A stretch of 64,000 nucleotides of DNA from Brienomyrus brachyistius (taxonomy: Eukaryota > Chordata > Actinopteri > Osteoglossiformes > Mormyridae), in contig NC_064540.1 of assembly GCF_023856365.1 (NCBI RefSeq), positions 26,838,474 through 26,902,473 on the forward strand. Reading direction: 5' to 3'. The notes below the pieces were generated by a model. It did no database searches. It was not told the origin of the DNA and was given only the letters and a program-made list of their open reading frames with translations. Both the position numbers and the translations under genes were made by a program. Below, piece by piece: positions 14,401 through 25,149 of the stretch; the stretch's first letter is position 1, and every line of letters starts with the position of its first letter.

Positions 14401-15852
14401 TATTGGAGACAAATCAGGGCTGCAGGCCGGCCAGTCAAGCATCCGCACCCTCTTCTTACGCAGCCATGCCTTTGTTATGCGCGCAGTATGTGGTTTGGCA
14501 TTGTCTTGCTGAAATAAGCATGGGCGTCCCTGGAAAAGACGTCGTCTTGAAGGCAGCATTTGTTCCTCCAAAACTGAGATATACTTCTCAGCATTGATGG
14601 TGCCATCGCAGAAGTGCAAGTTACCTTTGCCGAAGGCACTGACACAACCCCATACCATGACAGACCCTGGCTTTTGGACTTGTGTCTGGTAACAGTCTGG
14701 ATGGTCCTTTTCCTCTTTGGTCCGCAGCACACGGCGTCCATTTCTTCCAAAAAAGATGTGAAAAACCGATTCGTCTGACCACAATACACGTTTCCACTGC
14801 ACAATGGACCATCCCAGATGCCTTCGAACCCAGAGAAGTCGACGGCGCTTCTGGATGCTATTTATGTAGGGCTTCCTTTTGGCACAGTACAGTTTTAGCT
14901 GGCATTTCCTAATGTAGCTACGTACTGTAGTGCTTGAGAGTGACTTCCTGAAGTAATCCTGAGCCCACGCAGTTATATCATTTATTGATGAATGACGGTT
15001 TTTAATGCAGTGCCGTCTGAGGGCTCGGAGATCACGGCCATTCAGTTTAGGCTTGCGCCCTTGGCCTTTGCGCACGGTGATTTCTCCAGATTCCCTGATT
15101 CTTTTCACTATGTTATGCACTGTAGAGGGAGGGATGCCCAAATCTCTTCCTATCTTTCTTTGAGAAATGTTTTTCTTCATCATTTCAAAGACTTTTGCCC
15201 GCACTTGATGGCAAACTGGCGATCCTCTGCCCATCTTTGCTCCTGAAGGAGTAGGCCTTTCCTTGATGCTGCTATTGTACCGAATCATGATTGCAATCAC
15301 CTGTTAACATCACCAGTTTCAAATCACATCATTATTTAGTTATTATGCCTCATTACTACCCCTGAATTGCCCCCGTCCCAACTTTTTTTGGAATGTGTTG
15401 CAAGCCTGAATGGCAAGAATGGATGTTTATTTACAAATCAGATGATGTTGACCAAAAAATACATGAATTATCTTGTGTTCATACTGTCTGCAATGAAATA
15501 AAAGTTAAGGGACATTTGTGAATTACTGCTTTATTTTTTTATTCACATTTTCCACCCTGTCCCAACTTTTTCTGATTTGGGGTTGTACTTTATCATCTGA
15601 AGTGCTGATTCCTCTGTTATGTCTTTGCTTGGCCTTCGCCACATCTACTCGAGGTTTCACAATGAAAACCTGACTGTGTGTTTATCTGTATGGCTCCTGC
15701 AGCTCGACATCGTGGACGTCCTCCCCTCGTTGCTCTACTTTGGCTACACAGCCCTCATGGTCCTCTCCTTCTGGCTCCTGATGGGCACGGTCGGCTTTTA
15801 TGCGGCATACGCGTTCATACACAAGATTTATGCCGCTGTCAAGATTGACTGA
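5421..15852 (+). CDS. tm9sf4: Transmembrane 9 superfamily member 4 (TM9SF4), complete, 18 coding exons
   Basis: A nine-pass endomembrane (Golgi/early endosome) protein of the nonaspanin family, implicated in sorting of membrane proteins with glycine-rich transmembrane domains. Exons: 5421-5447, 5610-5717, 6104-6203, 6493-6661, 6894-7032, 7611-7734, 8768-8880, 9788-9899, 10040-10107, 10486-10618, 10737-10818, 11539-11614, 11918-12001, 12219-12394, 12972-13035, 13156-13275, 13373-13462 and 15703-15852. All join in phase to 644 residues (human about 642). Residues about 1-25 form a signal peptide, followed by the family hallmark [11 protein letters not shown], a luminal domain ([20 protein letters not shown]), then nine hydrophobic segments and the C-terminal KIYAAVKID sorting tail. 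The first exon (MWKVLWSEN, donor gtgagc) is the least certain part. The last intron holds a Tc1 element. Confidence 0.95.
7130..7375 (+). repeat. tRNA-derived SINE in TM9SF4 intron 5
   Basis: Has a tRNA-like head with an A-box-like TGGCTCAGTGGG (7146-7157) and a B box GGTTCAAACCC (7191-7201). An unrelated body follows, and the tail reads ACAGGGATCAATAAAAGTAT then TTATTATTA, as in many fish SINEs. Confidence 0.7.
8420..8585 (+). repeat. SINE-like fragment in TM9SF4 intron 6
   Basis: Begins GCGGTGGCTTAGCAGTTAAG, has a B-box-like GGGCTCGAGTTC, and ends with TAATTTACCCATAATG. This is a decayed version of the repeat seen better at 34805-35030. Confidence 0.5.
10668..10686. repeat. (GATT)n microsatellite
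   Basis: Four to five GATT units in TM9SF4 intron 10. Confidence 0.8.
10940..11366 (-). repeat. 5S rRNA-derived SINE (SINE3-like) in TM9SF4 intron 11
   Basis: Read on the minus strand from 11366, the head contains GAAGCTAAGTAGGTTTTGGC and CAGTACTTGGATGAGA, clear relatives of the 5S rRNA internal promoter (GAAGCTAAGCAGGGT, AGTACTTGGATGGGA). A long body follows with GGCACTGCCTTTCAGATGAG, typical of fish 5S SINEs, reaching about 10940. It is not a functional 5S gene: the head is diverged and lacks a clean terminator. Confidence 0.8.
12513..12688. mobile_element. hAT-type MITE with perfect 8-bp target duplication
   Basis: Lies in TM9SF4 intron 14. Terminal inverted repeats are TAGTGATGGGCAAATGAAGC at the left and the complementary GCTTCATCTGTCCATCACTA at the right. 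Flanked by CTGCAGCT at 12505-12512 and 12689-12696. No ORF. Confidence 0.85.
13991..15585 (-). mobile_element. Tc1/mariner transposon, apparently full length and intact
   Basis: A 1595-bp element in the last TM9SF4 intron, flanked by TA (13989-13990 and 15586-15587). Terminal inverted repeats are 13991-14201 and 15375-15585 (211 bp each); I see one mismatch between them. Each carries two copies of AAAAAGTTGGGAC (14005-14017 and 14189-14201 on the left), the IR/DR arrangement of Tc1-type transposons. It encodes an uninterrupted transposase on the minus strand. Confidence 0.95.
14212..15234 (-). CDS. Tc1-like DD34E transposase
   Basis: 340 residues from the ATG at 15234 (MGRGSP); the frame is open further upstream, but this start gives the usual Tc1 length. 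Domains in order: a paired-like helix-turn-helix pair (about 10-110, with [20 protein letters not shown]), a GRKPKL linker, then the DDE catalytic core. Catalytic residues seen are D in LWSDES, D in [10 protein letters not shown] and E in SPIENVW, with 34 residues between the second and third. The [13 protein letters not shown] glycine-rich box is also present. No stop or frameshift. The stop codon lies 10 bp inside the left inverted repeat border. Confidence 0.95.
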   Translation of the reverse strand: MGRGSPVCHQVRAKVFEMMKKNISQRKIGRDLGIPPSTVHNIVKRIRESGEITVRKGQGRKPKLNGRDLRALRRHCIKNRHSSINDITAWAQDYFRKSLSSTTVRSYIRKCQLKLYCAKRKPYINSIQKRRRLLWVRRHLGWSIVQWKRVLWSDESVFHIFFGRNGRRVLRTKEEKDHPDCYQTQVQKPGSVMVWGCVSAFGKGNLHFCDGTINAEKYISVLEEQMLPSRRRLFQGRPCLFQQDNAKPHTARITKAWLRKKRVRMLDWPACSPDLSPIENVWRILKRKLRRRRPRTVAHLKHCLQEEWDKLTPATLSHLISSMPKRLLSVVKRQGNCTKW

Positions 15853-15982
15853 ACAATCATCTGTTGTTCAACCTTTCCATTGGGATTCTAATGTGCTTTT
15901 TGTTGTTGTTCTTTAAAGTAAGTAAACAACCGATGAAAGATTGGTAAGAAGAGAGACCCCTAGTGGCCTCTAAGGGAATAAA
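15853..15982 (+). other. TM9SF4 3' UTR start with possible poly(A) signal
   Basis: The first AATAAA after the stop codon is at 15977-15982. A longer 3' UTR is possible. Confidence 0.4.
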
Positions 15983-16365
15983 TGACTAGAAAAAGAATAC
16001 AAAGGACAGCCACTGTAACCCAGACAATTGCATCAAGCCTTTTCATTTGATTTGAGTCATTTTTCAGAGCAGGAGTCAGAGGGGTTGAAATGGAATACTG
16101 TTTAATTGACCAACTATACTTTTGAACTTTTCTTTTATACTTAATGCTGGTATTCTACACAGATTTCCGCTGATACCAATTTGAGGGAACATGCATGAAT
16201 AATTATGCTTTTTATGATTTATTCAGTCTGATTTTTAAAAAGTTTCATCCTGCACGATTATGGTTCTATGCTGAATAAGCTGATGGCACCCATAAGTCAG
16301 TTATGTATTTCCTGCCACTGTGCTTACTGGTGTGGAAAGGACACCTTCCATAGGCATGAGACTCA

Positions 16366-16561
16366 GGGTGGCGATACACAGGACAGATTTTTGAGCAATG
16401 TTGCTGGGCAGTGTTGCTGACAAATGTCGCTTGGGCGCTTTACCATTGATATTGGGTTACAAATTTCAATGCTAAAAAAACTGATCAGTGGGCAGCTTTC
16501 GTGATCCAGATCCAGGTTGCCCGTCGATGTTACTCAAAAGGTTGCCGTGTGTATCATCACC
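16366..16561. mobile_element. Short MITE with 3-bp TCA flanks
   Basis: The left end GGGTGGCGATACACA is nearly complementary to the right end TGTGTATCATCACC. TCA flanks both ends (16363-16365 and 16562-16564), suggesting a PIF/Harbinger-type insertion. The family assignment is tentative. Confidence 0.5.
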
Positions 16562-16569
16562 TCAAGAGC

Positions 16570-19500
16570 TTCCACAAAAAGAAATAGTGCTCTGTAGTGC
16601 CCGCTACCTCCAAAGCTGCTATTAGGAGGCAAGTACAGATTTCGCTGCATGATAACCTATAAACACTAACTGATGGCGTTGATCTGTGTGTTCCATTATA
16701 ACTACCTTCAGCTTCTAAAGGATTTTCTTATTTCATTATGTCTGTATTCATCACTTATGCTTTTATCAGTTGTATCTATGCAGAATTCAGGAACTGGAAC
16801 CATGGAGAATACATGCACCAGAGAATCAGAGGGCACTGCAACCACTTCCTGGTGCATTCTGTGCACTGCAGTTCTCATTCTAGTCTCTTCTATTTCTACA
16901 ATATATGACTTACTCTTTAATCACTGCAGATTATTGCCTGAATATGGGGAGTAGCTATCATTTGTTAAAAGTCTGACACATCTGCAGTCTTCCTGGAAAT
17001 ATATTCAAATACAATCCGACTTTACATACTCATTCATTGATATGTTTGTGTTGGCTAATTAATTCACAAATTTGCCTAACCAATACTGTGTTACTTAAAG
17101 GTATAATAGCAATGTCTCCCCATTGACTTCGAATTACGACTGCATTCCCATGTGTCCAGTTTATGCACTGTAATAGTTGAATAGTTACATTTTAACACGT
17201 GTGCGTCAGTTTAAACGTTAAGGAGATGGAGATTCAGTTGAGTTTAATGGTGGATTCTTCCTTTAATCACTTTAATAACATACTGCATTACAAATCAAAA
17301 GTACAACAAAACTGCACTGTAGTTCAATATACCGGTTGAAACCACAAGCTTAAAAATCTGTCAGGTTGTGCAGTCTTTTAAATGAGACTTCTGAAAACCA
17401 TAACGTAAAAAGCAGACACTTTGCCACTGAAGTGCCTTTGTACAGCCCTTCCCTGTAGCTAAAAGCCCATACAGAAGTACAGGACAGAACCTGGTTAACA
17501 TTCTCTTTTTTGTGTTCCAGTTATTGTTCTCTTAGTGTTGGCAACAAAAGGTAGGTAGGACGGTTTATGTTACTCAAACAAAGGGGTTTGGAATGCAAAC
17601 GCTGAGTTAAGATAGAGAAGCTGCGTGGGTGGGGGTGGACAAGGATGGGGTAGTTGGTAATTCTGGCTCCAGAGAGCCTTACTTCCATTTGAGGGCTTAG
17701 GTTACCTGACCAAATTTCGCCAAGCATGGAGGTCAAATGCAATTGAAAGGGAGCTGGAAATTATGCACATGCAGCAATTAACTGCACCCCAGTCTCCCAA
17801 TGGCAGTCTTCCAGTAATTAGTCATTAATACTGTCATTAACAGATTGACTTGAACTCGTGGGAGTGCAAAAGGGAAGGACCAGATCTGGCAACCCTCTGC
17901 TGCATGCTGCCAGTGTCCCAACGTGGTGCAGCGGTCTGCAGACCAGCTATGTGCCACTGGTGGGACGGTACTGGGGTAATAAAGGCAAGCGTATGAAAAA
18001 AGTGTGCTTTAAAAGGAAAAAGCTTATGAATTTACCAAGATGCTTCAAGTACTGTGCTGATAGCTGCACAGGACCAGTCTCCGTGCTTGTTACTGGTGTT
18101 ATGTTTACCTGTAAATACACCAGTACGTGGTGTGTTTATATCTGAAACAGGTGACACAGTTTCTCGCCCAATCGATGAAAGGTATGATCTGAAACAGAAA
18201 CCCCACAGCCTATGAGCACAGGGCTGATGAGGGAAGGTGGTGGAAAGAACCTTCTGTGAGCAAAGGAAGCATTATTGATGTGTCACATCAGTGCCAAGAG
18301 GGGCAAACGATAAGGTAAGGATCAGTGACTGTATAGGAGGAGGGGAGTTTATTCCTGTTTAACTGGACTTTCTTATAACGTGAAATGTTCTCCAGCAATA
18401 GGGACGTGCCCTAAAAAAATACTGTCATTCTATAGAAAACAACAACAACAAAAAATAAAACACATAGATATGCATAAAACCTACACAACATTAAACCGAT
18501 GGCACAAACATACGAAATGATAAAGAACGCAGCCAGGGGAGGCCTCCCGACCGTAGTAAACAGGGCCTCATACCACAGTAAACAGGCCAGTACCACAGGG
18601 AGATCCTCTGAGGGCTGACTGCATTCAGCTGGAATAACTACTCTGTACACGGTTTAAAAGTGCTAGCATAACACAGGGGCTCTCAGAAAGCCAGGGAGGC
18701 GCCTCGTCACCTTTCCATCCTTCTTCCCTTCTTTTTTGCCCTCCTCTCTCTGAGCAGGACAGAGCCTCATTCTCACGAGACGCCCCACATGAGGTATCAC
18801 CCAGGAGCACGTCATCGTTGGGTTCAAAGGTCAAGCCAAATATGCAAAGCCAATCGGCTACAGCTGGCTGATGATGTCATCTTTAGAGACACTCTGGCCC
18901 CCCTTTCCAGCTTTTATTGTTACTATAGCTACAGTACCCGCGACCCAGTAGGCTAAGCGGTTTGGAAAATGGATGGATGGATGGATGGATAGTTACAGTA
19001 AAAGGTGAGGCAGTACTCGCATGGGGGAGTATGGGGGAGTATGGGGTGCCGGGGTCTGGCTCTCCTCCCTGGATTTCTGTTGAGAACAATGAGGTGATGT
19101 GTTGTTTTAAAGGTTTCTTGAACAGAAAACGCACATTGTAAGACGACGCACAACAATCCCTGTTGGATTTCCTCGGAGCTGTTTGTTTTGAACGTCACTA
19201 TAACAATGATTCCATTTCACTCCATAACTTTTTTTTTTCTAATCCCCAAAACAAGTCACATATGGACTGATGGTAGAGAACATTCGGAATCCACTCTGCC
19301 TGTGTGGAAGGCTGAGGCACATGGAGGCGAGGGCGAAAGTTCATCCAGTTCAACTTGACATGCGGACAACTTATGTCACTAAAATCATCCAGCTCCCGTC
19401 TATCCCTGTTCATTAGAACGACTGACTTTTTCCAGCCAGTGAATTTGTTACTTCGCCGTATTGATAAGCACTGTCGCAAAGGTTTCCTTGGAGACCCTGA

Positions 19501-20600
19501 TAAGAACTGGGTCAGCAGCTTAGATTTTGTGCATCCTTTGATATGTTCCTGATTGTCCCTCCGGTTTTAAAAGGGCATTCAATACCGAAAAAAAAGGCCA
19601 AGCTGGGGCATTCGCATGCTTGTCCACATTTTGTTCATGCGGTCCAGGAGCTGCCAGAATCCATACAGTGTGGTTTGACTGGGCTGTCTTCGCTCACCAT
19701 GCTCTGGAACACAATTCCGGAAGCTTAGCTCCAAAAACTCCGACTGGGTCTTAGCACGCGACGGCTAATCCTTCAGCCCCTGAGCCTGTAGTGTGTGCTG
19801 ACAGTCAGCCTTTAGCTAAAGTTACCCCAGGGATCTGCACTGGGGACCAGTTTTAATTAAGTCAAATAGGTTAAAACAACAGGGCCCATCAGACACAACC
19901 TAGGCACTGGGGCAGATATGGCATTTCGGAGGATGTCTGAGGTTAGAGGTGGAGGAATGGGAACAGTATAGTATTGTATCAAATGATATCTGGGTTTTTT
20001 TTTTTTTTAAACACGTGTCCAGCCTCCCACAAACAATTTACCGCTAGTCATTCACTTCAGTACATCTACCACTAAACAGAAGCGGAAGCAGATTTAATAA
20101 CTTTTCCAAATGTTTCACACACTGCAGTAATATTCCTTCACAGGATCTCTGCTTGACTTGCTTGACATTATTCACATATGTCAGGTGGCTTGATCCATTT
20201 AGAGATCGCTGGGCGAGTCACGCAGGATGGACGCCTCACGATGCCCTCAGCGGCATGAGTTTGCGAGCAAGTGCTGCAAGATCTATGAGGGATGTAGAAT
20301 CAATTCTAAGAGCTGATTTGTGTGTTTTTAGTCTCTGTTGGGGTGAAGTGCATGCGGTGTTGAAAGTGCTTCTTTGGGTGGGAGTCCCACCCCAAAAGCC
20401 TCTGCTGGCCTCACCTTGCCTCCGGCTTGTGCCGGAAACGGCTCGGGGGGAATCTCTGTAGCTTTCCTTTGAGGCAGATTATCTCACGTATCCTCTGAAG
20501 AACCTGAGGCAAACTAGTCTGCTATCTGTACGACTGTTCGTACGATTGTAGGTAGGTAGCCATAAACCCCAAAACACAAAGGGGGCACTGAGTTCTCTTA
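16570..20600. other. Intergenic region between TM9SF4 and PLAGL2 (convergent genes)
   Basis: No coding exon recognised. It holds a SINE tail at 18935-18992 and a hAT MITE at 20608 just beyond. The remainder is unannotated single-copy-looking sequence. Confidence 0.5.
18935..18992 (+). repeat. SINE tail fragment with GGAT repeat
   Basis: ACCCGCGACCCAGTAGGCTA, then AAGCGGTTTGGAAAATGGAT and further GGAT units: the 3' end of the same fish repeat family as at 34805. Confidence 0.6.
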
Positions 20601-20607
20601 CGATTTG

Positions 20608-20772
20608 CAGAGGTGGCTAGTTCAGGTCCAGACAGTAAAAGTCCAGAGCAAGCTTTTGTTTCAGCCAACCAGCAGAGTACTCTGTGACTGTGAATTTTTA
20701 TACTCAACTGGTTGGTTGAAATAAAATCTTGGTCTGGACTTCAACTTTCTGGACTTACACTACCCACCTCTC
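20608..20772. mobile_element. hAT-type MITE, second copy of the 1862 family
   Basis: Begins CAGAGGTGGCTAGTTCAGGT and ends CTACCCACCTCTC, with internal arms CAACCAGCAGAGTACTCT and CTCAACTGGTTGGTTGAAAT matching the 1862-2026 element. Flanks ACGATTTG and AGGATGTG agree at 6 of 8 bases, so the target duplication is eroded. This copy is older than the one at 1862. Confidence 0.75.
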
Positions 20773-21056
20773 AGGATGTGTTTGTTTGGCGTGGGAAGAA
20801 ACACTTCAGCCACGAGCCCTTGAGGTCTTCATAAATCACAGCTGTAGGCAATCTCCTTCTTCACACAAGTTCACTGTACATCCCGTGTAGAGCTATGCCG
20901 TCTGGAGCAGCAGCCGGGAACTTTTGACCCCATAACTTCACCATCTGGCTTAGCCTGTTAAACTTCCCACGTGGGTGAGGTAAGTGACGTTGATCCACTA
21001 CAAACTAATCATTCTGAGAAATATCTAAATTAATCTTTGACTTTTCGTTCCTACAG

Positions 21057-21062
21057 TTTATT
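21057..21062 (-). terminator. Possible PLAGL2 poly(A) signal
   Basis: AATAAA on the minus strand about 200 bp past the PLAGL2 stop codon. Mammalian PLAGL2 3' UTRs are longer, so this may be one of several sites. Confidence 0.35.
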
Positions 21063-21259
21063 GTGGACAGCATCATGCTTCTAGTCACTATGGTGCTGTC
21101 TCCTACCTATACAGACACAGACACAGTGTTACTGTTTTTGGGGCATGAGTTCATAGAGCTCTGTGTCTGACAGGATTCAGACCTCCTAAGCCCTTTCACC
21201 TGGGCCTCAGTAAGCTGTAAAGTAATGAGGCCTGGAACTCTAGGGCTGGACAGAGGTCC

Positions 21260-24199
21260 TCACTGGAAGGCCTGATGGAAGCGGGGAAGAGTGCTGGTAC
21301 TGAGGGTGGAGCTGAATCCCAGGGGCAATGAGGACAGCGATTCCTGATGCAGAACCTGGGCGGAGGCAAGGGGTGTGCCCAGGGTCTCGGCTGCGTGAGA
21401 GGAAGATGAGGAGGATGAGGTGGAGGATGATGAGGAAGTGGCTGGGTAGCCCATCACCAGGCCACCTGCACCGATGGGGGTGCTGTAGGGCGGCAGGTTA
21501 AGCGGCAGGAAGCCCAGTAGGTGGGAGAAGTCCATGCCAGAACCGCACAAGGACTCAGCCGGACCCTTGGGCAAGAGGACGTCGCCACACAGGGACTCTG
21601 ACTCATCGCCGGGCAGGATGTGGGGAGGGGCCGGAGGCAGACCCTGGGGCTCGGGCAGTGGCGGCAGGGGCAGGCCGCTCTGCAGGTCCATCAGAAAGCT
21701 CTCCATCTCCATCTTGAGGTAGGATGAGGTAGATCCAGGTTGGTACTTGGAAGAAGGAGGGAGCGGTGGGGGGTGATGCTGCTGTTGCTGCTGCTGCAGG
21801 TGGTGCTGATGGTGCTGGTGATGAGATAGAGGGACAGGCAAGGCCAGCTGGGTCGGATGGTGAGGAGGACCACACGGTGGTTCCATATGGCGGCCCATCC
21901 CTGGCCGGCATGCTGGTGAAGTATGGGCTGGCTGGAGATGTGGGTCATACAGGCCAACAGGAAAAACCCCTGCGAAGGGTTTGTTCACTGGATGGACCCT
22001 GGGGGGGCCCCCGCATGACAGATGGCTGAGCTCCTCCTTAATCACATTCGGGGGCGGGGTCAGCTCAGCCTTACCCTCCAACGGCTCCTGCGGGTGGCTC
22101 TTCTTGGCGTGCCGCGTCAGGTGGTCCTTCCGACCGAAGCGCTGGGCGCAGTGCGGACACAGGAAGTCCTTGCGGCCGGTGTGGACCACCAGGTGACGCC
22201 GTACATCCTTGCGCGTGTAAAAGCGGCGGTCGCAGTGGGCGCAGGGGTGGCGGCGCTCGCGGGTCACCCCCGCCACCGGGGGCTTGCCGGAGTGACCCCT
22301 CAGGTGCTCCAGAAGCGCCGCTGTGCTCTCACAGCCCAGCAGACACACCTGGCAAGAGGTGGGAAGCACAGCGTTTAAGGTTAACCGCAGCGCCACTAGG
22401 ATCCGGATTCACACTCGACACGGCGGATCCAGCCTGAGACAGATCGACACCCGCAGAAACACAAAGAGCCAACAAACATCATACATAGTGCAGGCAACAG
22501 TAACTTACTAACCCCCCCCCCCCAGAGGTAGGCAGTGCTGACAGACCTTGCAGGTGAGGTCTCCGCTGGCGGCCGAGTGCATGGCGGCGTGCCGGCGATA
22601 GCCCAGCTTGGTGTGGTAGCGCTTGCCGCACTCCTCGCACCGAAAGGCCTCCTTGTTGGGATCGTGGGTCTGCAGGTGGTTCTTCAGGTGGTCCTTGCGG
22701 TGGAACATCTTCTCGCAGAAGGAGCACTGGTGAGTCTTCTGCTGGGAGTGCGTGGCCATGTGTCTGGGTGGAGGAAACGGATTTCCGATGGTCATTACCG
22801 TGTCTTCAGGGCTGTGGGTTCGAACTCAGCCTTTACTCTGGGTGCATGCAGTTTGTTCTTCCTGGTACTGCGCAAGTTTACTTCAGATGGGCCAGAAAAA
22901 GTCCAGCATTTTAAGTGAAGTCATTACATTGCCCGTAGGCTGTGACTCCATGCGTGTGTGAGTACATGCCCCTTGGTAGGCTGTGACTCCATGCGTGTGT
23001 GAGTACATGCCCCTTGGTAGGCTGTGACTCCATGCGTGTGTGAGTACATGCCCCTTGGTAGGCTGTGACTCCATGCGTGTGTGAGTACATGCCCCTTGGT
23101 AGGCTGTGACTCCATGCGTGTGTGAGTACATGCCCCTTGGTAGGCTGTGACTCCATGCGTGTGTGAGTACATGCCCCTTGGTAGGCTGTGACTCCATGCG
23201 TGTGTGAGTACATGCCCCTTGGTAGGCTGTGACTCCATGCGTGTGTGAGTACATGCCCCTTGGTAGGCTGTGACTCCATGTGTGTGAGTACATGCCCCTT
23301 GGTAGGCTGTGACTCCATGCGTGTGTGAGTACATGCCCCTTGGTAGGCTGTGACTCCATGCGTGTGTGAGTACATGCCCCTTGGTAGGCTGTGACTCCAT
23401 GCGTGTGTGAGTACATGCCCCTTGGTAGGCTGTGACTCCATGCGTGTGTGAGTACATGCCCCTTGGTAGGCTGTGACTCCATGCGTGTGTGAGTACATGC
23501 CCCTTGGTAGGCTGTGACTCCATGCGTGTGTGAGTACATGCCCCTTGGTAGGCTGTGACTCCATGCGTGTGTGAGTACATGCCCCTTGGTAGGCTGTGAC
23601 TCCATGTGTGTGTGAGTACATGCCCCTTGGTAGGCTGTGACTCCATGCGTGTGTGAGTACATGCCCCATTGGTAGGCTGTTCCCAGCTTTGTGCTCCCCC
23701 CCGACCCCGAAATGAAACAGCAGTTATGGATGATGCATCATGTTTAACCTGTTTCTTAGCATTGTGATGCCTATCTATCATGTTTTTATTTTAGCCCAGT
23801 GTAGGTATTTATCCTTCATCACTGTGCACCCCTATGCTACATGCTACCTGGGGTTATGAGCCAATGCCCTGTGAGGGATGCCTACCGGAGCAGCTTGTAC
23901 TTGGAGACGAAGGCCTTGGCACAGTGTGGCTGGGAGCAGTGAAAGGCCTTCTCTCCACCCTGGCAGTAAGTCTGAAGGCGGAGTTTGTCCTGCGAGCCCA
24001 GGAGACACAGCGGGGACTGGCTCCTACCGAGCCCCTTCCACAGCTCCCCTTCACTCTCGGCTTCTCCCCTCAGCTCTAGGCGTGGCTGCTCTGCCAGCAG
24101 GGCGGCGCTAAAGGTAGCGGTGGTTCTGTTTTGTCGGTCCTGACTCTCTGGGCTCACTTGGTCAGTTTGGCATGGGACATCGGTGGCGGCTGCTGCCAT
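21260..24199 (-). CDS. plagl2: PLAG1-like zinc finger protein 2 (PLAGL2), complete
   Basis: A nuclear C2H2 zinc-finger transcription factor of the PLAG family. Minus-strand coding exons: 24199-23886, 22763-22547 and 22348-21260 (539 residues; human about 496). The start ATG at 24199 sits in a strong GCTGCCATGG context. Six fingers are visible: [12 protein letters not shown] (spans the first intron), [44 protein letters not shown] (split by the second intron), [16 protein letters not shown] and [16 protein letters not shown]. After them come an acidic/proline-rich activation region, a short Q/H run, a serine run and the family-diagnostic end [10 protein letters not shown], with [16 protein letters not shown] upstream. 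The second intron (22349-22546), inside finger four, has a weak gtctgt donor and is not expected from human PLAGL2. Confidence 0.95.
22500..22523. repeat. 12-base C tract in PLAGL2 intron 2
   Basis: A homopolymer next to a strong-looking GTAAGT (minus strand). If that donor were used, the reading frame would hit a stop, so it is probably not the normal splice site. Confidence 0.7.
22935..23680. repeat. 41-bp minisatellite, about 18 near-identical units
   Basis: Tandem array in PLAGL2 intron 1, unit length 41 bp starting GTAGGCTGTGACTCC. One unit is 2 bp short (about 23263-23301) and a few units carry a C/T change in CCATGCGTG. Because 41 is not a multiple of 3 and the unit has no stop on the minus strand, long repetitive frames appear in all three phases; they are not genes. 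Confidence 0.95.
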
Positions 24200-24699
24200 G
24201 GCAGCCCTAAGGTTTCGTTGCCATGGAGAGGTAGGTGGAGCTTGACTGCCTTCTTGGCCGTGACTGGTCAGTCGCTGGACAAAGCAGGCCCACACAAGGT
24301 AAACGTCCAATCAGAGCAGGATCTGTGCTGGGGCCTTTGCTACTCAAATCTGTAAACCAACATGCACAGCGTTGTCATTTGCTGTGTATTAGAACAGTTC
24401 AGACCATTCACACACAGTTCTTCGTAACACAAAAAGCATTAACATAAGAAAAAAATAGAGCCAAATCTGCTCACAGCTCACACTGTATGTATTTGTGACA
24501 CGGCTACACTAGACAATATGGGCAGTGAATCCAGTGCTGTCAGAGGGTGAATCTCAAGTAACTCATGTAAAATGTTTGTTACGGTTTAGTGGGGAATGGG
24601 GCCCACAGACATAGATACACACCATTAAAACAATGAAATTAGGATACGGTACAGAATTCAGAGTATGAATTTGCTTTGAACTGCGAGGAGAAAAAAAAA

Positions 24700-24755
24700 A
24701 AACAGTAATCAGAGGAAACCCATATTACATGAGGAGAACATGCAAACTCCAGGGA
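24700..24755 (-). repeat. SINE fragment
   Basis: Contains GAGGAGAACATGCAAACTCC, the complement of the GGAGTTTGCATGTTCTCC block found in many fish SINEs. Confidence 0.5.
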
Positions 24756-25149
24756 ATTCCTGGAATTGAAGGACGTAGGAAACAGGCCGGAAGCTTACCT
24801 TTCAGATGACCATGGGAACGAGGTTTTGACTGTCAGCCGGTTCCCATGGTGACCACTTCTGGGGTGAGGGGTGTGCTTCTGGGCATCCTGTAGTTCTGCA
24901 TGGGAGATTACAGATGCATATCCTGACTTTCTTTAAGGTCCCAGCCATCCATCACCATTACAATTACATAACAGTAGTAATATGCTAGATTTTTTTGCTG
25001 GGGGATATAACTTAAAAAGGGACATCTTGGCTACATGGATAAAAAGCAAATTATAATGGTAAACAGCATGGCTCACGGGAGAATGCGAAAACATAATGAA
25101 AGGAAAACACAATAAAGCTCAGGTGTCTGGAGATGGCACAATGTCATTT

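Noticed and set aside
22500..22512. GTAAGT as the donor of the second PLAGL2 intron
   Set aside because: It would join in the wrong phase and give TAG, and would disrupt finger spacing; the weaker site at 22547 gives the correct finger.
22883..23781. Three overlapping minus-strand frames of 250-285 codons encoding [14 protein letters not shown] repeats
   Set aside because: They are produced by the 41-bp minisatellite, whose unit lacks stops in all minus frames. It is intronic to PLAGL2 and has no protein-like composition.
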